A DNA stretch of 64,000 nucleotides from Shimia aestuarii (GCF_022814865.1 NZ_JAKVRD010000006.1:1-64000), one strand, 5' to 3'; shown: positions 1-8,884, counted from the first letter of the stretch. Translations and numbers: made by a program. The notes: generated from the sequence alone by a model not told the origin.

Positions 1-2
1 AT

Positions 3-2009
3 TGTGAACTATTCAAGATCCACGGAACAATTGAGAAAGACATATCGGACGGAAATCAGAGTAGGATCATCTTAACCGTAGACGACTACGACCAAACTGA
101 AGAGTTTCGCGAGCAACTCTATGATCGGATGCGCGGAGACCTCGCCGGTGCCGACCTGGTGATAGTTGGACAATCGCTTTCCGACCCCGACATGGACGCA
201 TTGGTGAAGCGTGCCGCAAGACTAAACGAGAGCAGCCTCTCCCCTGGGAGCATCACGCTTCTGGTTTACACTAAGAACGAGAGTCGGGCCCTCCTACAGG
301 AGAGAAAAGGGCTGCGAGTTGTGTTCGGTGGTGTAGATGAGTTATTTACACAGCTTGAAAAGAAGCCGCCGAAAGTAGTTGCTGCAAGTGCGGTGAAAGA
401 CGACGAGGTTCTTACCGGCACTCATATTTTGAATTCTATAATTGAGGTTTCAGAAGTTTCGAACGGCGCCGAGGCTGATGTGAGCTCAATGTTCAACGGC
501 TGGCCGGCATCTCACCGGGAAATTGAAGCGGGTTTGACCTTTGAAAGAGACATTTCTCGCGAGATTGCTAAGCACTTCGAAGAACCAGGCATCCTTTCGG
601 GGGTAATTCTCGGCGCGGCTGGTGTAGGTAAGTCAACAGCGGCCCGGCAAGCGCTCCAACTTCTTCGTAGAGCGGGCTTTAGGGCCTGGGAGCATATCAA
701 CGAGCACACGCTGAGCGTAACCAACTGGAGAAGGATCGCGGCTAATCTCAAGGAGAAAGAACTCGTCGGCGTACTATTCGTTGACGAAGCTCACTCTCAC
801 TTGCACCAGCTCAATGAGCTCGTGGACCTGCTTGTAGCCGACGATAATCCCCATCTAAAAATTTTGGCCGTCTCAACGAAGAGCAACTGGATTCCACGGA
901 GCAGAACCCCAAACTTCAATCGTTGCGGGCAAGATTTTTGGCTCTCAAAATTGTCCGGTGACGAGATCGACCGGTTGTTAAATCTAATTGATCGACAGCC
1001 ACGTATTCGTGAGCTTGTCGAAGATTCCTTTAGTGGCTTCAACAAATCAGAGCGGCGACGGCGCTTGGTGCATAGATGTGAAGCGGACATGTTTGTTTGC
1101 TTGAAAAACATCTTTGCCTCTGAGTCGTTCGACGACATTATTCTTCGCGAGTATGCGGGACTTGATCCCGTTCCCCAAGATATTTACAAGCACGTTGCCG
1201 CGATGGAGACATTAGGCGTCCGCGTTCATCGCCAGCTCGCTATACGAATGCTAAAGGTCGAAGCAGGCAACATAGCGAGCATCTTGGCGTCTCTCGATGA
1301 TATCGTGGAAGAGTATCCTGTCGAAAGACGTCATGGGATATTCGGGTGGAAGTGCAGGCACGGAGTTATTTCAGAGATTGTCACAAGATATAAGTTTGGC
1401 GATCTTGAACAGATTGTCGGTCTTCTGGATAAAGTTATCGACAATATATCGCCATCGTATGATATCGAGGTCAGAACGCTACGCGAGCTGTGCAATCTTG
1501 ACGGCGGACTATCAAGAATCCCAGAGAAGAAGGAGCAGAACCGACTATTGCGGCGAATGATATCCATGGCGCCGGGTGAAAGGGTTCCGCGCCATCGACT
1601 AATACGAAATCTCATTGATCAAGGAGAGTTCGAAAAGGCCGAAACAGAAATTCGCGTTTTCAATTACGATTTCGGCTCTGATGGTCCTGTCCACCGCTAC
1701 AAGATCAAGCTGATGGTTGCGCGGGCCGCGCGGGCACCTGGGCTGCTTGATGAGGATAGAATCGCCATTCTTGAGCAGGCTCAGGAGCTTGCTTCGACAG
1801 GTGTTTCGAAATTTCCGAATAATAAAAGTATCCTATCCGCATATGCTGAACTTGGTTTGGAATATCTTCGTCGCACCGGTTCTTACAGTTTCTTCGATGT
1901 TGCAATGGATGAGTTGAAAGCCGCGGAGGCCCGCCTGGGCGATGCCGACATCACCACAATGATAAGTCGCTTCGAGCGTCGCGCCGCCGGCTCAGAGACG
2001 GATTTTTGA
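3..2009 (+). CDS. SIR2-like / P-loop NTPase (STAND-like) putative defence protein, 5' end missing
   Basis: The reading frame is open to the left edge, so the start is outside the window. The first visible residues (KIHGTI, then ILTVDDY, then VIVGQSLSDPD) match the second half of SIR2-like domains, which cleave NAD in several anti-phage systems. An NTPase domain follows, with Walker A GAAGVGKST at about nt 612-638 and Walker B GVLFVDEAH at about nt 768-794. The last roughly 200 residues are helical and TPR-like, a usual sensor region of STAND proteins. Known SIR2-STAND proteins sense phage components and deplete NAD; that role here is inferred from architecture. The gene lies in a tRNA-linked island, a common home of defence genes. 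Its catalytic SIR2 residues cannot be checked because the N-terminus is cut off. Confidence 0.75.
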   Translation, partial: CELFKIHGTIEKDISDGNQSRIILTVDDYDQTEEFREQLYDRMRGDLAGADLVIVGQSLSDPDMDALVKRAARLNESSLSPGSITLLVYTKNESRALLQERKGLRVVFGGVDELFTQLEKKPPKVVAASAVKDDEVLTGTHILNSIIEVSEVSNGAEADVSSMFNGWPASHREIEAGLTFERDISREIAKHFEEPGILSGVILGAAGVGKSTAARQALQLLRRAGFRAWEHINEHTLSVTNWRRIAANLKEKELVGVLFVDEAHSHLHQLNELVDLLVADDNPHLKILAVSTKSNWIPRSRTPNFNRCGQDFWLSKLSGDEIDRLLNLIDRQPRIRELVEDSFSGFNKSERRRRLVHRCEADMFVCLKNIFASESFDDIILREYAGLDPVPQDIYKHVAAMETLGVRVHRQLAIRMLKVEAGNIASILASLDDIVEEYPVERRHGIFGWKCRHGVISEIVTRYKFGDLEQIVGLLDKVIDNISPSYDIEVRTLRELCNLDGGLSRIPEKKEQNRLLRRMISMAPGERVPRHRLIRNLIDQGEFEKAETEIRVFNYDFGSDGPVHRYKIKLMVARAARAPGLLDEDRIAILEQAQELASTGVSKFPNNKSILSAYAELGLEYLRRTGSYSFFDVAMDELKAAEARLGDADITTMISRFERRAAGSETDF

Positions 2010-2017
2010 GATAAAAA

Positions 2018-2063
2018 CGGGGAGCAGTCATTGGCTCTCTACGCAGCGAATGACTGCTTCCCG
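2018..2063 (-). terminator. Long inverted repeat behind the SIR2/NTPase gene
   Basis: Positions 2018-2032 pair with 2049-2063 over 15 base pairs with a single G-T wobble, around a 16-nt loop. It begins 8 nt after the SIR2/NTPase stop codon. The A-run at 2013-2017 would be a U-run only for a transcript on the minus strand, so by sequence it is an intrinsic terminator for leftward transcription; on the plus strand it has no U-tract. It may serve both directions or be the end of an old mobile element. Confidence 0.5.
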
Positions 2064-2511
2064 CCCATGCTGTTGAAAAAGTCTTTGTTGCAGCGCGGTG
2101 TCCGTCCTGAATGTTGACGCTATATGATGTCCAAGGCCTCTGACGAAGGATTAATCTTCCTATCATTTTTCGGAGGCAATCATCTCTCGTTTAGATTTCC
2201 CGTCAGATAGCTGACGTTAGGGGTATCTCCGATAGTCAAGACATTTTTGGCAATGAAGCTTCGATTGTTTTGACAGATGCTTTCAGTAGTTTCTTTTTCG
2301 CAATTTTCCTTTGTCTTGGATTGCTTGAATTAGCGGCGCGAGTTCTGCCTTTGTTCTTAAATTTTCGCAAAGATGCTTCGTGTCGCGCGTGCATACATTG
2401 TTAGGCATATGGCGCTTCCTGTCTCCTTGCCCATGTTGCACAGTTCACATTTTACCTATTCCGTCCCGTGAAAATCTGATGGTGCGACGGCCTGAGCAGT
2501 TCGCATGAAGC
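2064..2511. other. Non-coding stretch in the island
   Basis: About 450 bases with no convincing ORF on either strand. It is AT-rich, has several T-runs, and starts with a CTGTTGAAAAAGTC stretch that resembles ends of some insertion sequences, but no matching inverted partner was seen. It probably contains the promoter of the following small gene. Confidence 0.4.
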
Positions 2512-2922
2512 ATGGAGGGGGCTACTTTGGCACGACGGTATACGGCTGAGCTTGTTTCTCTATATAATCAAGCTCTTGATGCAGTGGAGCAGCGCGAAAA
2601 GTTTGACTTGGCGGCAGCTCCGGTTCTGACAGGGTATGTGCCTGTAAAGGTGGCAACCGGTCGGATCTTCATGTTTGGAAATGCCACCGACCACCCAGTT
2701 TTAGGGGATACATTGATCTCCACATCCGATCTTGTCTGGCTCGAACATGATGCCAAGATCGCACGCACGGTGTCGCGATTTTACAAGCTTGAAGTGAAAG
2801 CCGATTTTCCAACTGGAAGCCTCGTCTCGGCCGGGCATCTCTGGGGGCGCGTTCTTGGTGACGAAGAACTCGAGTACATGCTCCGAGATAAGGCAGCACT
2901 ATTTCGGAAACTCATGAACTAG
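2512..2922 (+). CDS. Hypothetical protein (possibly DUF6634-like)
   Basis: Encodes 136 residues with no membrane segment or signal peptide. The middle has a pattern HPVLGDTLISTSDL followed by ARTVSRFYKLE, which recalls a family of small proteins of unknown function in Rhodobacterales (I believe DUF6634), but this was recalled by eye and not searched. The stretch AGHLWGRVLGDEEL near the C-terminus is well formed and the codon use looks like real coding sequence. An alternative start is the TTG six codons in. It stands alone downstream of the long non-coding stretch, and its function is unknown. Island cargo by position. Confidence 0.6.
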   Translation: MEGATLARRYTAELVSLYNQALDAVEQREKFDLAAAPVLTGYVPVKVATGRIFMFGNATDHPVLGDTLISTSDLVWLEHDAKIARTVSRFYKLEVKADFPTGSLVSAGHLWGRVLGDEELEYMLRDKAALFRKLMN

Positions 2923-3028
2923 GGTACAGCCGGTATCTCATGATCTCATAAAGATTTCCGGCGCGACGAAAGCCGTGAGGCACCATTGGAAGATATCTTA
3001 AGATGAGATTCTCGCATTGACCGCAAGC

Positions 3029-3406
3029 ATGACACAGATCTTGCGATTGCTGAATGCCACTGGTCCGTACTTCACTGCGGCGCAGCAATATTTACGTTGG
3101 AGCGATGAGGAGTCTAACGGGCAGATTAGGGTCTTGGTTTCAATTGAAAAGGAAGTCGGGGAATTCATCCGATTTCGAAGCTTTGACATCCGGACCTCAG
3201 GACTGAATCTAGCAAGATATCAGCCGTCGAGCCCATGGATCATGTTTCATAATAATATCAAGCCACTGGCACTATTTCAGCATTTTAGCATCGACAGAGA
3301 TTTTGGTCTCTACAATTCCGACGCTCAGCTTCTCAGTGAATGGGTCTATGCGAATAGATCTGGTCAGGTGCTCTTCAGATCGTGTCGAAACATAGGTAAG
3401 CTTTGA
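3029..3406 (+). CDS. Hypothetical ORF, doubtful
   Basis: An open frame of 125 residues from an ATG at 3029 (a TTG at 3017 would add four residues; a stop at 2999 closes the frame upstream). No recognised motif, signal or membrane segment. The composition is protein-like, with aromatic residues spread along the length, and no longer ORF competes on the other strand. No clear ribosome-binding site is seen. Its position in an AT-rich island makes chance ORFs less likely to be this long, but a pseudogene fragment is also possible. Confidence 0.35.
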   Translation: MTQILRLLNATGPYFTAAQQYLRWSDEESNGQIRVLVSIEKEVGEFIRFRSFDIRTSGLNLARYQPSSPWIMFHNNIKPLALFQHFSIDRDFGLYNSDAQLLSEWVYANRSGQVLFRSCRNIGKL

Positions 3407-3566
3407 TCCGCTTGGTTTCGTTCAGCCAGTTATGCTTAATATGAGGACCCGAAGGGGAGCAGGGCAAACCCAATCTGTAAACATATCCTCACCCGGAAAG
3501 CAAACAGGGCCGCGCAAAGCGCGACCCTAGGACGTTTAGTGTTCTGAAATTCAAGGCATATCGGGA

Positions 3567-3926
3567 TCAGACGTCCACAAGAAGTCTCTCCTTCTCGTTC
3601 CGAACAAAATAGCGAGGATCCTGATGAGAGGCGACTTTCTTGAAGCCGATTTCAACATCCCGATTCAATCGAACCATAAACGACAAGAGCTTTTCCAGAG
3701 AAAACCCATGAAGTTTTCCGTTCTGCAGAGCAGAGACTTTTGGCTGTGGAACCCCGAGAATCTCAGCTGCTTGTCGTTGATTCAGGTGGCGATGATGAAC
3801 AATAGAGTTGATTTGACCCGCGATCGTAGCTTTAAGTTTTAGCTCAGGCGCATCATCGAGCCCCAGGTCAGCAAAAACATTTCCGCTGCCAACTTCGATC
3901 TCAAGTTCTTCCGCGACATCAGTCAT
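3567..3926 (-). CDS. XRE-family antitoxin (HigA-like helix-turn-helix protein)
   Basis: A 119-residue protein with a helix-turn-helix at about residues 40-85: INSIVHHRHLNQRQAAEILG followed by VPQPKVSALQNGK is the typical recognition core of the XRE/HTH_37 antitoxins that partner HigB/RelE-type toxins. The N-terminus contains GNVFADLGLDDAPEL, a stretch common in this antitoxin group. Such antitoxins bind and neutralise the toxin and repress their own operon. It overlaps the upstream toxin-like ORF (3923-4120) by four bases, so the two are translationally coupled in the order toxin-antitoxin, as in higBA systems. Likely a maintenance module of the island. Confidence 0.85.
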   Translation of the reverse strand: MTDVAEELEIEVGSGNVFADLGLDDAPELKLKATIAGQINSIVHHRHLNQRQAAEILGVPQPKVSALQNGKLHGFSLEKLLSFMVRLNRDVEIGFKKVASHQDPRYFVRNEKERLLVDV

Positions 3927-4120
3927 GCTTTTTTCCTCAGTTGTTCTTTTACTTGCTTTAGGCGACGCTTTACCAGATCAGTTTCAGATTTCGGGGTCTT
4001 TTTCCCGGTTTTAGACTTCTTTTTGAACGCGTGAAGCACATACAAATCATCCCCGAGATTCACTGCATAGACGGCTCGACAGGTTGCAACAACCTTCGCG
4101 CGCTCTGTGCTGTTGCTCAT
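3923..4120 (-). pseudogene. HigB/Gp49-like toxin, apparently lacking its N-terminal half
   Basis: The 65 residues contain CRAVYAVNLGDDLYVLHAFKK and then KSKTGKKTP with a basic helical tail, which is the C-terminal half of the phage Gp49-like/RelE toxin family that cleaves mRNA on the ribosome. Family members are usually about 100-120 residues. A stop codon lies three codons upstream of the ATG at 4120, and the preceding bases up to the integrase gene encode no recognisable toxin N-terminus in any frame. The gene is therefore probably truncated and inactive, though a short functional form cannot be excluded. It overlaps the antitoxin start by four bases. Confidence 0.65.
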
Positions 4121-4236
4121 CTTAAGTTACATCTTGTTGCTTCCCATCATCCCAACGCAGTACTTTCGATTGACATTCAAGGTTTCGAATGAATGGGCGT
4201 GAACTCTCTTTAGCCCTCCCGTAGGACGCAACGCCA

Positions 4237-6297
4237 TCACATCAGTCGAGGCAGCTTCTCGATTGCGTCCCGCTTCACATGGAGTGGCGTCTCGTCGCGA
4301 TAGGTAGAGGTGTTGATGGATTCATCGCCTTCGCTATGGATGTGGCCCACCAGATCCGTACGCGTGACATCAAGCACGTCGCCACAATGCAGGAGCGTGT
4401 GATTTACGTAGTGGCGCAGACTGTGGATGCACAGTTTGCGGCGATTCCCCTTGAGCGCAATTGTCATTGCTTTCCGCCACGCATCGTCAAAACGTTCGCC
4501 GAACTTCTCAACGGACAAGGCGAGGTCTTCGGTCGGTGACCGCTTACTGCCTTTGCGTGGGGCAGGGACGACATCGGGGAACAGCAGCGTGTGACCCTTT
4601 TGGGCAGTGGATTCGGCGTATTCCATGATGCCCAGGTCGATCAGCTGCGAGTGAATGGGCACCATGCGAGTCAGCTTGTCAGCCTCATCACAGTCCGCAG
4701 CTTCGCCTTTGATGCCACGGTAAACGTTCGACTGAATCACGAAGGTCGGGATGTCGTCGATAATCTGTACATCGGTGGCCAGCATCCCTGCGATCTCGGC
4801 CCGTCTTGCGCCAGTGTAAGCCAAAATGAGCGGAATCCAGTATTTCCCATCTTGCACAAGAGTTGTGCCTACCTCGTGGCGGCGTCCGGCTGAACGCGCG
4901 CCAGTCCAGATGGGGTGGGAGAACAACTGACGTGCCTCGTCGGTGCGGAAAACGGCGCGGGACTTATGCTTGTTCCGCGATGACTTCTTCTTGGGTTTCA
5001 ACCCCGAGGTCTCCAGCTCTGGAAGCGGGTTGCCCTCCGCTCTTGCGCGGGCAATCAGCAGATCAATGGATTTCACATGGCGCCGCACCGTGCTCGAGTC
5101 GAGGCCGCGCTCATTGGGCGGCAGATGCTTGGCGTTCAAATACACCTCGTCAATCGTGCGGTGCAGATCCTTTGCTGAGCGCAAGAAATTCTTCGGAAAC
5201 TTCTGCAAGCTGTCGGACCAGTGGGTCAGATGCGCTTGCTTGATCTCTGTGACCTTGGAAATGCCGGTGATAAACATGAAACGGCGAATGTCAGATCCGC
5301 GCTGCTTAGCGACATCCTTGCTCATTTTGTTTTCGACCGACGTGCGCCAGAAGATATGGGCGATGTCGTCAGACCAGGTATCGGGAGTTGCCGTCAATGC
5401 GTCATCCCGGGCATCAGAGAAATAATTTTCAAGGTTTTTCATTGTCTTGCAGGTGTTCTCTGAAGCACTTTTTGAAGTGCGCTCAACCTGTGGTGATGGC
5501 TGTTTAGGACTCGAGATGACCGTCACAGCGGGTGTTTCTTGGAGCTCAATCTCAGGCGGCGGCGCTTTGTCATCCGAGGCGCATTCAGGCGAGGGAGTCT
5601 GCAGTGCCACAGGCGTTTCCTCGTTGGGCTCCATGTGGTGCGTTTGTTCGGTGTCGGGGAGGTGTCCCGCCTGAACCGACTGAAGCGCGCGCAGGCGGGC
5701 TCGAAAACGCTCGGCCCGTAGCTGCGCGATATGTTCCTCGTCGTTGAGGGTCTCACCGGTGAGGGACGAATAAGTGGAAAGCAGGTCATCCTGTGTCTGT
5801 TTGGACAGTGCCTTGCGGCTTTCAGCTTCATAAAGATGTAGGGCCGTCTCCAGTGTCTCCTCGTCCCATTTGGGATCAATTTTCTCGACCGGAAGCTTTT
5901 TGCGAATACCCTGCTCAAGGAAGCTCTCATAAATGATCGGCAGTACGGACAATGAGCGCTCATTATCTGCGGAGAATCTTCCCTTCATTCTCGCAAAGTT
6001 AATCTGACGGTTCAGGTCGGAAACGCATTTCTTGAGATAATGTTCAAAATACCTGGACACGATTTTGTCAGGTAGCGCAGGCGTTAACAGTACAAAGCTA
6101 TCGAACATTTGGTCGAACTCCAACTTGAGGCGTTCAAGCCATGTATGCGCAAGATTTCGATCTGTCGTCCCCAATGCCAAAAAAATTGGTGAACGAACTG
6201 TGGATAACCCTGGAACCCGCCGACGAAAATAGAATCGATTTCGTTTGCAGTAGAGATATTTTTGCTGTGTCAAAGTTGACCTCGGTGGTGAGGCCAT
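4237..6297 (-). CDS. Tyrosine-type site-specific integrase of the island
   Basis: A 686-residue recombinase. The N-terminus (YCKRNRFYFRRRVPG) matches the DUF6538-type domain found on large phage-like integrases; a low-complexity charged region follows at about residues 215-280; the core-binding domain is central. Catalytic residues are visible in the C-terminal domain: Arg in TGARRAEI (about 498), HSLRH (about 625-629), GHIH (about 651) and the nucleophile Tyr in STYRDE (about 666). It cuts and rejoins DNA at an attachment site, here most likely the 3' end of the neighbouring tRNA-Asn, which starts 136 bp upstream. Complete and probably active. Confidence 0.93.
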   Translation of the reverse strand: MASPPRSTLTQQKYLYCKRNRFYFRRRVPGLSTVRSPIFLALGTTDRNLAHTWLERLKLEFDQMFDSFVLLTPALPDKIVSRYFEHYLKKCVSDLNRQINFARMKGRFSADNERSLSVLPIIYESFLEQGIRKKLPVEKIDPKWDEETLETALHLYEAESRKALSKQTQDDLLSTYSSLTGETLNDEEHIAQLRAERFRARLRALQSVQAGHLPDTEQTHHMEPNEETPVALQTPSPECASDDKAPPPEIELQETPAVTVISSPKQPSPQVERTSKSASENTCKTMKNLENYFSDARDDALTATPDTWSDDIAHIFWRTSVENKMSKDVAKQRGSDIRRFMFITGISKVTEIKQAHLTHWSDSLQKFPKNFLRSAKDLHRTIDEVYLNAKHLPPNERGLDSSTVRRHVKSIDLLIARARAEGNPLPELETSGLKPKKKSSRNKHKSRAVFRTDEARQLFSHPIWTGARSAGRRHEVGTTLVQDGKYWIPLILAYTGARRAEIAGMLATDVQIIDDIPTFVIQSNVYRGIKGEAADCDEADKLTRMVPIHSQLIDLGIMEYAESTAQKGHTLLFPDVVPAPRKGSKRSPTEDLALSVEKFGERFDDAWRKAMTIALKGNRRKLCIHSLRHYVNHTLLHCGDVLDVTRTDLVGHIHSEGDESINTSTYRDETPLHVKRDAIEKLPRLM

Positions 6298-6432
6298 CGC
6301 GAGTTTAGCTGTCTACAACCAATGCTCTGTGAGACTTTTGTGAGACGCCAGTGAGACGAATCCAAGTCAGAAATCGAAAGTAAACGGAGCTACTTTCTTT
6401 TTCTCATCCATATCAACACGTTAGGGTGTGTA

Positions 6433-6507
6433 TGGCTCCGGCGGTAGGGATCGAACCTACGACCAATTGATTAACAGTCAACTGCTCTACCGCTGAGCTA
6501 CGCCGGA
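6433..6507 (-). tRNA. tRNA-Asn (anticodon GTT)
   Basis: The minus strand folds into a full cloverleaf: acceptor TCCGGCG pairs with CGCCGGA, the anticodon loop reads CTGTTAA with GTT in the centre, and the T-loop is GTTCGATCC. CCA is encoded (6433-6435). Its 3' end faces the integrase gene and is the probable attachment site of the island, which would have restored the tRNA end on insertion. Confidence 0.97.
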
Positions 6508-6586
6508 ACATGGGGCGTGATATAGCGGTGGTTTTTTCCGAGGTCCAGAGGGTTTCGTTACATTTTTTTCGTTTTTTTCGGATCGA

Positions 6587-7501
6587 TCAGATCTGTTCGA
6601 ACACAGCCTCGGATTCGAGGTCACCTTGGCTCTGGATGCGGTTTTTCCCAACAAGATCAACGAGGTGAGCGAAGACGTTGCGTGTTGCGGCCCCCATGAG
6701 GGCGGTCGGCGTATCGGTATAAATATGACAGGCGAGGTCATAAGCCCGCGCAGGGCCGGATTCGAGCGCCTTGAGAATCTCTGCCTCTCGCATTTCTCGG
6801 TGTTCAATCAGCCATGCAAGCCGCTCCGCCGGGTTCTCTATCGGCGCACCATGCCCGGCATGAAACACCTGCCACTCTCTCGCTGCGAGTTTGCGGCATG
6901 ACTCCATGAAATCTGTCAGATCACCATCTGGGGGCGACACCAGAGAGCTTGCCCAGCCCATGACATGATCCCCGCAGAAGCAGACATCCTCCATGGCAAA
7001 GGACACATGGTTTCCAAAATGGCCAGGCGTGTGGATCGTTTCGAGCGCCCAATCGTCTCCTGAAACAATCTCTCCATCCGCAAGCGTGTGGTCTGGAACA
7101 AACCCCGCATCGATACCTTCGCCACCGCCGGCGAGCCCGCGCTCGGCGAGATCCTGCATAACGGGGCTTCGGCCCGCGAAGGCGTCCCCAAAAGCAAAGA
7201 CCGGCGCTCCCGTGGCCTCTGAAAGGGGCCGCGCCAATGGCGAGTGATCCACATGCGCATGAGTGACCAGAATATGAGTGATCTCTTGTCCAGGAGCCAC
7301 CGCATTTAGAATTGCATCAAGATGTGTCTCGGAGTCAGGTCCGGGATCTATGACGGCGAGGCCGCGCGCCCCAACAAGATAGGTATTTGTACCCCGAAAC
7401 GTCATCGGGGAGGGATTCGGAGCCAACAGACGCCGCAAGCCTGAGGAGATCTCCTCGGCGATCCCGACGGGTGGGTCGAATTTCAGGATTTCAGGATCCA
7501 T
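6587..7501 (-). CDS. MBL-fold metallo-hydrolase (LACTB2-like)
   Basis: A 304-residue metallo-beta-lactamase-fold protein. The metal motif THAHVDHS is at about residues 80-87, with further ligands in HTPGHFGNH, FCGDHVMG and the late HAGHG. The C-terminal 70 residues form a winged-helix-like tail (HREMREAEILKAL) as in LACTB2-type hydrolases, some of which are RNases or thioesterases; the substrate here cannot be told. A cytosolic enzyme with no signal peptide. It is transcribed away from the histidine kinase gene, with only about 40 bp between the two starts. The tRNA-Asn lies downstream. Confidence 0.9.
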   Translation of the reverse strand: MDPEILKFDPPVGIAEEISSGLRRLLAPNPSPMTFRGTNTYLVGARGLAVIDPGPDSETHLDAILNAVAPGQEITHILVTHAHVDHSPLARPLSEATGAPVFAFGDAFAGRSPVMQDLAERGLAGGGEGIDAGFVPDHTLADGEIVSGDDWALETIHTPGHFGNHVSFAMEDVCFCGDHVMGWASSLVSPPDGDLTDFMESCRKLAAREWQVFHAGHGAPIENPAERLAWLIEHREMREAEILKALESGPARAYDLACHIYTDTPTALMGAATRNVFAHLVDLVGKNRIQSQGDLESEAVFEQI

Positions 7502-7540
7502 GGGCTTTCCTTCCGTTCACTCTCACGGCAAGGTTTACGC

Positions 7541-8860
7541 ATGTTCTTTCAATGGCTCAAACGCTATATGCCGCGCAGTCTCTACGGACGGGCAGCCTTG
7601 ATCCTGATCCTGCCAGTGGTCACGCTGCAGCTTGTGGTGTCCTTTGTCTTCATCCAAAGGCATTTCGAAGGCGTGACGGAACAGATGACGCGGTCTGTTT
7701 CGCGAGAGTTGGTCCTATTGCTCGACATGGTAGAGGCTAGCGGGGAGGGGCGGGAAGGCACCACGCAACTCGCGATGCTCTCGGATGCTCTCGAATACCA
7801 TGTCGAGATCGGTGCGCTTTTGCCGCCTGGAAACCAACGGCGCTGGTATGATTTTTCAGGATTGGTGGTGATCCGGACGTTAAACGATCTCGTACCTGCT
7901 ATTCGTGGTGTGGAACTACCTGACAACAGGATTGTTCGGGTCTACGCCGCGACCGGACAGGGGCCAACTATGTTCGAGTTTGACCGCCTTCGACTATCGG
8001 CGACCAATCCGCATCAGCTCTTGGTGAACATGGTCTTCTTCGGTGGACTTATGACCTTGATCGCCTATGTCTATCTTCGCAATCAGCTTCGCCCTGTGAC
8101 GCGTTTGGCTGCCGCAGCCGAAGCATTTGGTCGTGGGCGGCATGTGCCGTATTCCCCGACAGGAGCGATCGAAGTGCGTGCGGCAGGCAATGCCTTTCTC
8201 GACATGCGCGCTCGGATTGAACGGCAGATCGAACAGCGGACCTTGATGCTCTCCGGGGTAAGTCATGACCTACGTACTCCACTTACTCGGCTCAAGCTTG
8301 GCCTAAGTCTCTTAGATCGAGAGGATGCCGAACCTCTTGAAAAAGATGTTGAAGACATGCGGAGACTCTTGGATGAGTTTCTCAGCTTTGCCCGCGGCGC
8401 CCACGAAGGGGAGCCTGAAAAGGTTGATCCAGTGGCACTCGTGCGAGAAATCGTCGAAGACAGCGCGCGCGGAGGACGAGACGTGACATTTGCGCCGGTC
8501 GAAGGAGATGGGGAGGGGCCTGTGTCCTTACGAGTTGTCGGGATCAAAAGGGCGGTTGAGAACCTGATCGGAAATGCCGTGCGTTATGGCACGACGGCCC
8601 GTGTGTCCCTTCGTCTTTCAGACAAATCCCTGCGCATTCGTGTTGAAGATGACGGCCCTGGCATCGCCGTCGAAGACCGTGAAGAAGCGGTCAAACCTTT
8701 CGCGCGCCTTGAACCTGGACGCAATCAGAACCGCGGTATGGGCGTGGGTCTCGGTCTATCGATCGCGGCGGACGTGGCGCGGGCGCATGGCGGGGTCTTG
8801 CGACTTGGCGAGAGCGAGGCACTTGGCGGACTCTGCGCGGATATCGTCATCGCGCGGTGA
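7541..8860 (+). CDS. EnvZ-like sensor histidine kinase
   Basis: A 439-residue inner-membrane sensor kinase. A first membrane helix spans about residues 18-38, a periplasmic domain follows, the second helix is at about 160-180, then a HAMP linker. The HisKA box SGVSHDLRTPLTRLK places the phospho-accepting His at about 242. The ATPase domain shows the N box ENLIGNAVRYG, the G1 box EDDGPGI and GMGVGLGLSIA. It would phosphorylate an OmpR-type response regulator. No regulator gene lies next to it, so the partner is elsewhere. Close to the osmosensor EnvZ by architecture, but the stimulus is unknown. Confidence 0.93.
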   Translation: MFFQWLKRYMPRSLYGRAALILILPVVTLQLVVSFVFIQRHFEGVTEQMTRSVSRELVLLLDMVEASGEGREGTTQLAMLSDALEYHVEIGALLPPGNQRRWYDFSGLVVIRTLNDLVPAIRGVELPDNRIVRVYAATGQGPTMFEFDRLRLSATNPHQLLVNMVFFGGLMTLIAYVYLRNQLRPVTRLAAAAEAFGRGRHVPYSPTGAIEVRAAGNAFLDMRARIERQIEQRTLMLSGVSHDLRTPLTRLKLGLSLLDREDAEPLEKDVEDMRRLLDEFLSFARGAHEGEPEKVDPVALVREIVEDSARGGRDVTFAPVEGDGEGPVSLRVVGIKRAVENLIGNAVRYGTTARVSLRLSDKSLRIRVEDDGPGIAVEDREEAVKPFARLEPGRNQNRGMGVGLGLSIAADVARAHGGVLRLGESEALGGLCADIVIAR

Positions 8861-8884
8861 CGGCGGTCGAATCGCAATGGAAAC

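Larger units (their letters stand above)
1..6432. mobile_element. Right part of a genomic island integrated at tRNA-Asn
   Basis: A tyrosine integrase gene (4237-6297, minus) lies directly beside the 3' end of a tRNA-Asn gene (6433-6507, minus), the classic arrangement of an element integrated at a tRNA 3' end. The DNA left of the tRNA is visibly richer in A and T than the rest of the window and holds accessory genes: a SIR2/NTPase protein, a toxin-antitoxin remnant and unknown ORFs. The ordinary chromosomal genes start right of the tRNA. The left boundary and the second attachment site lie outside the window, so the length and the exact att core cannot be given. The call is inference from gene order and composition. 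Confidence 0.75.
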
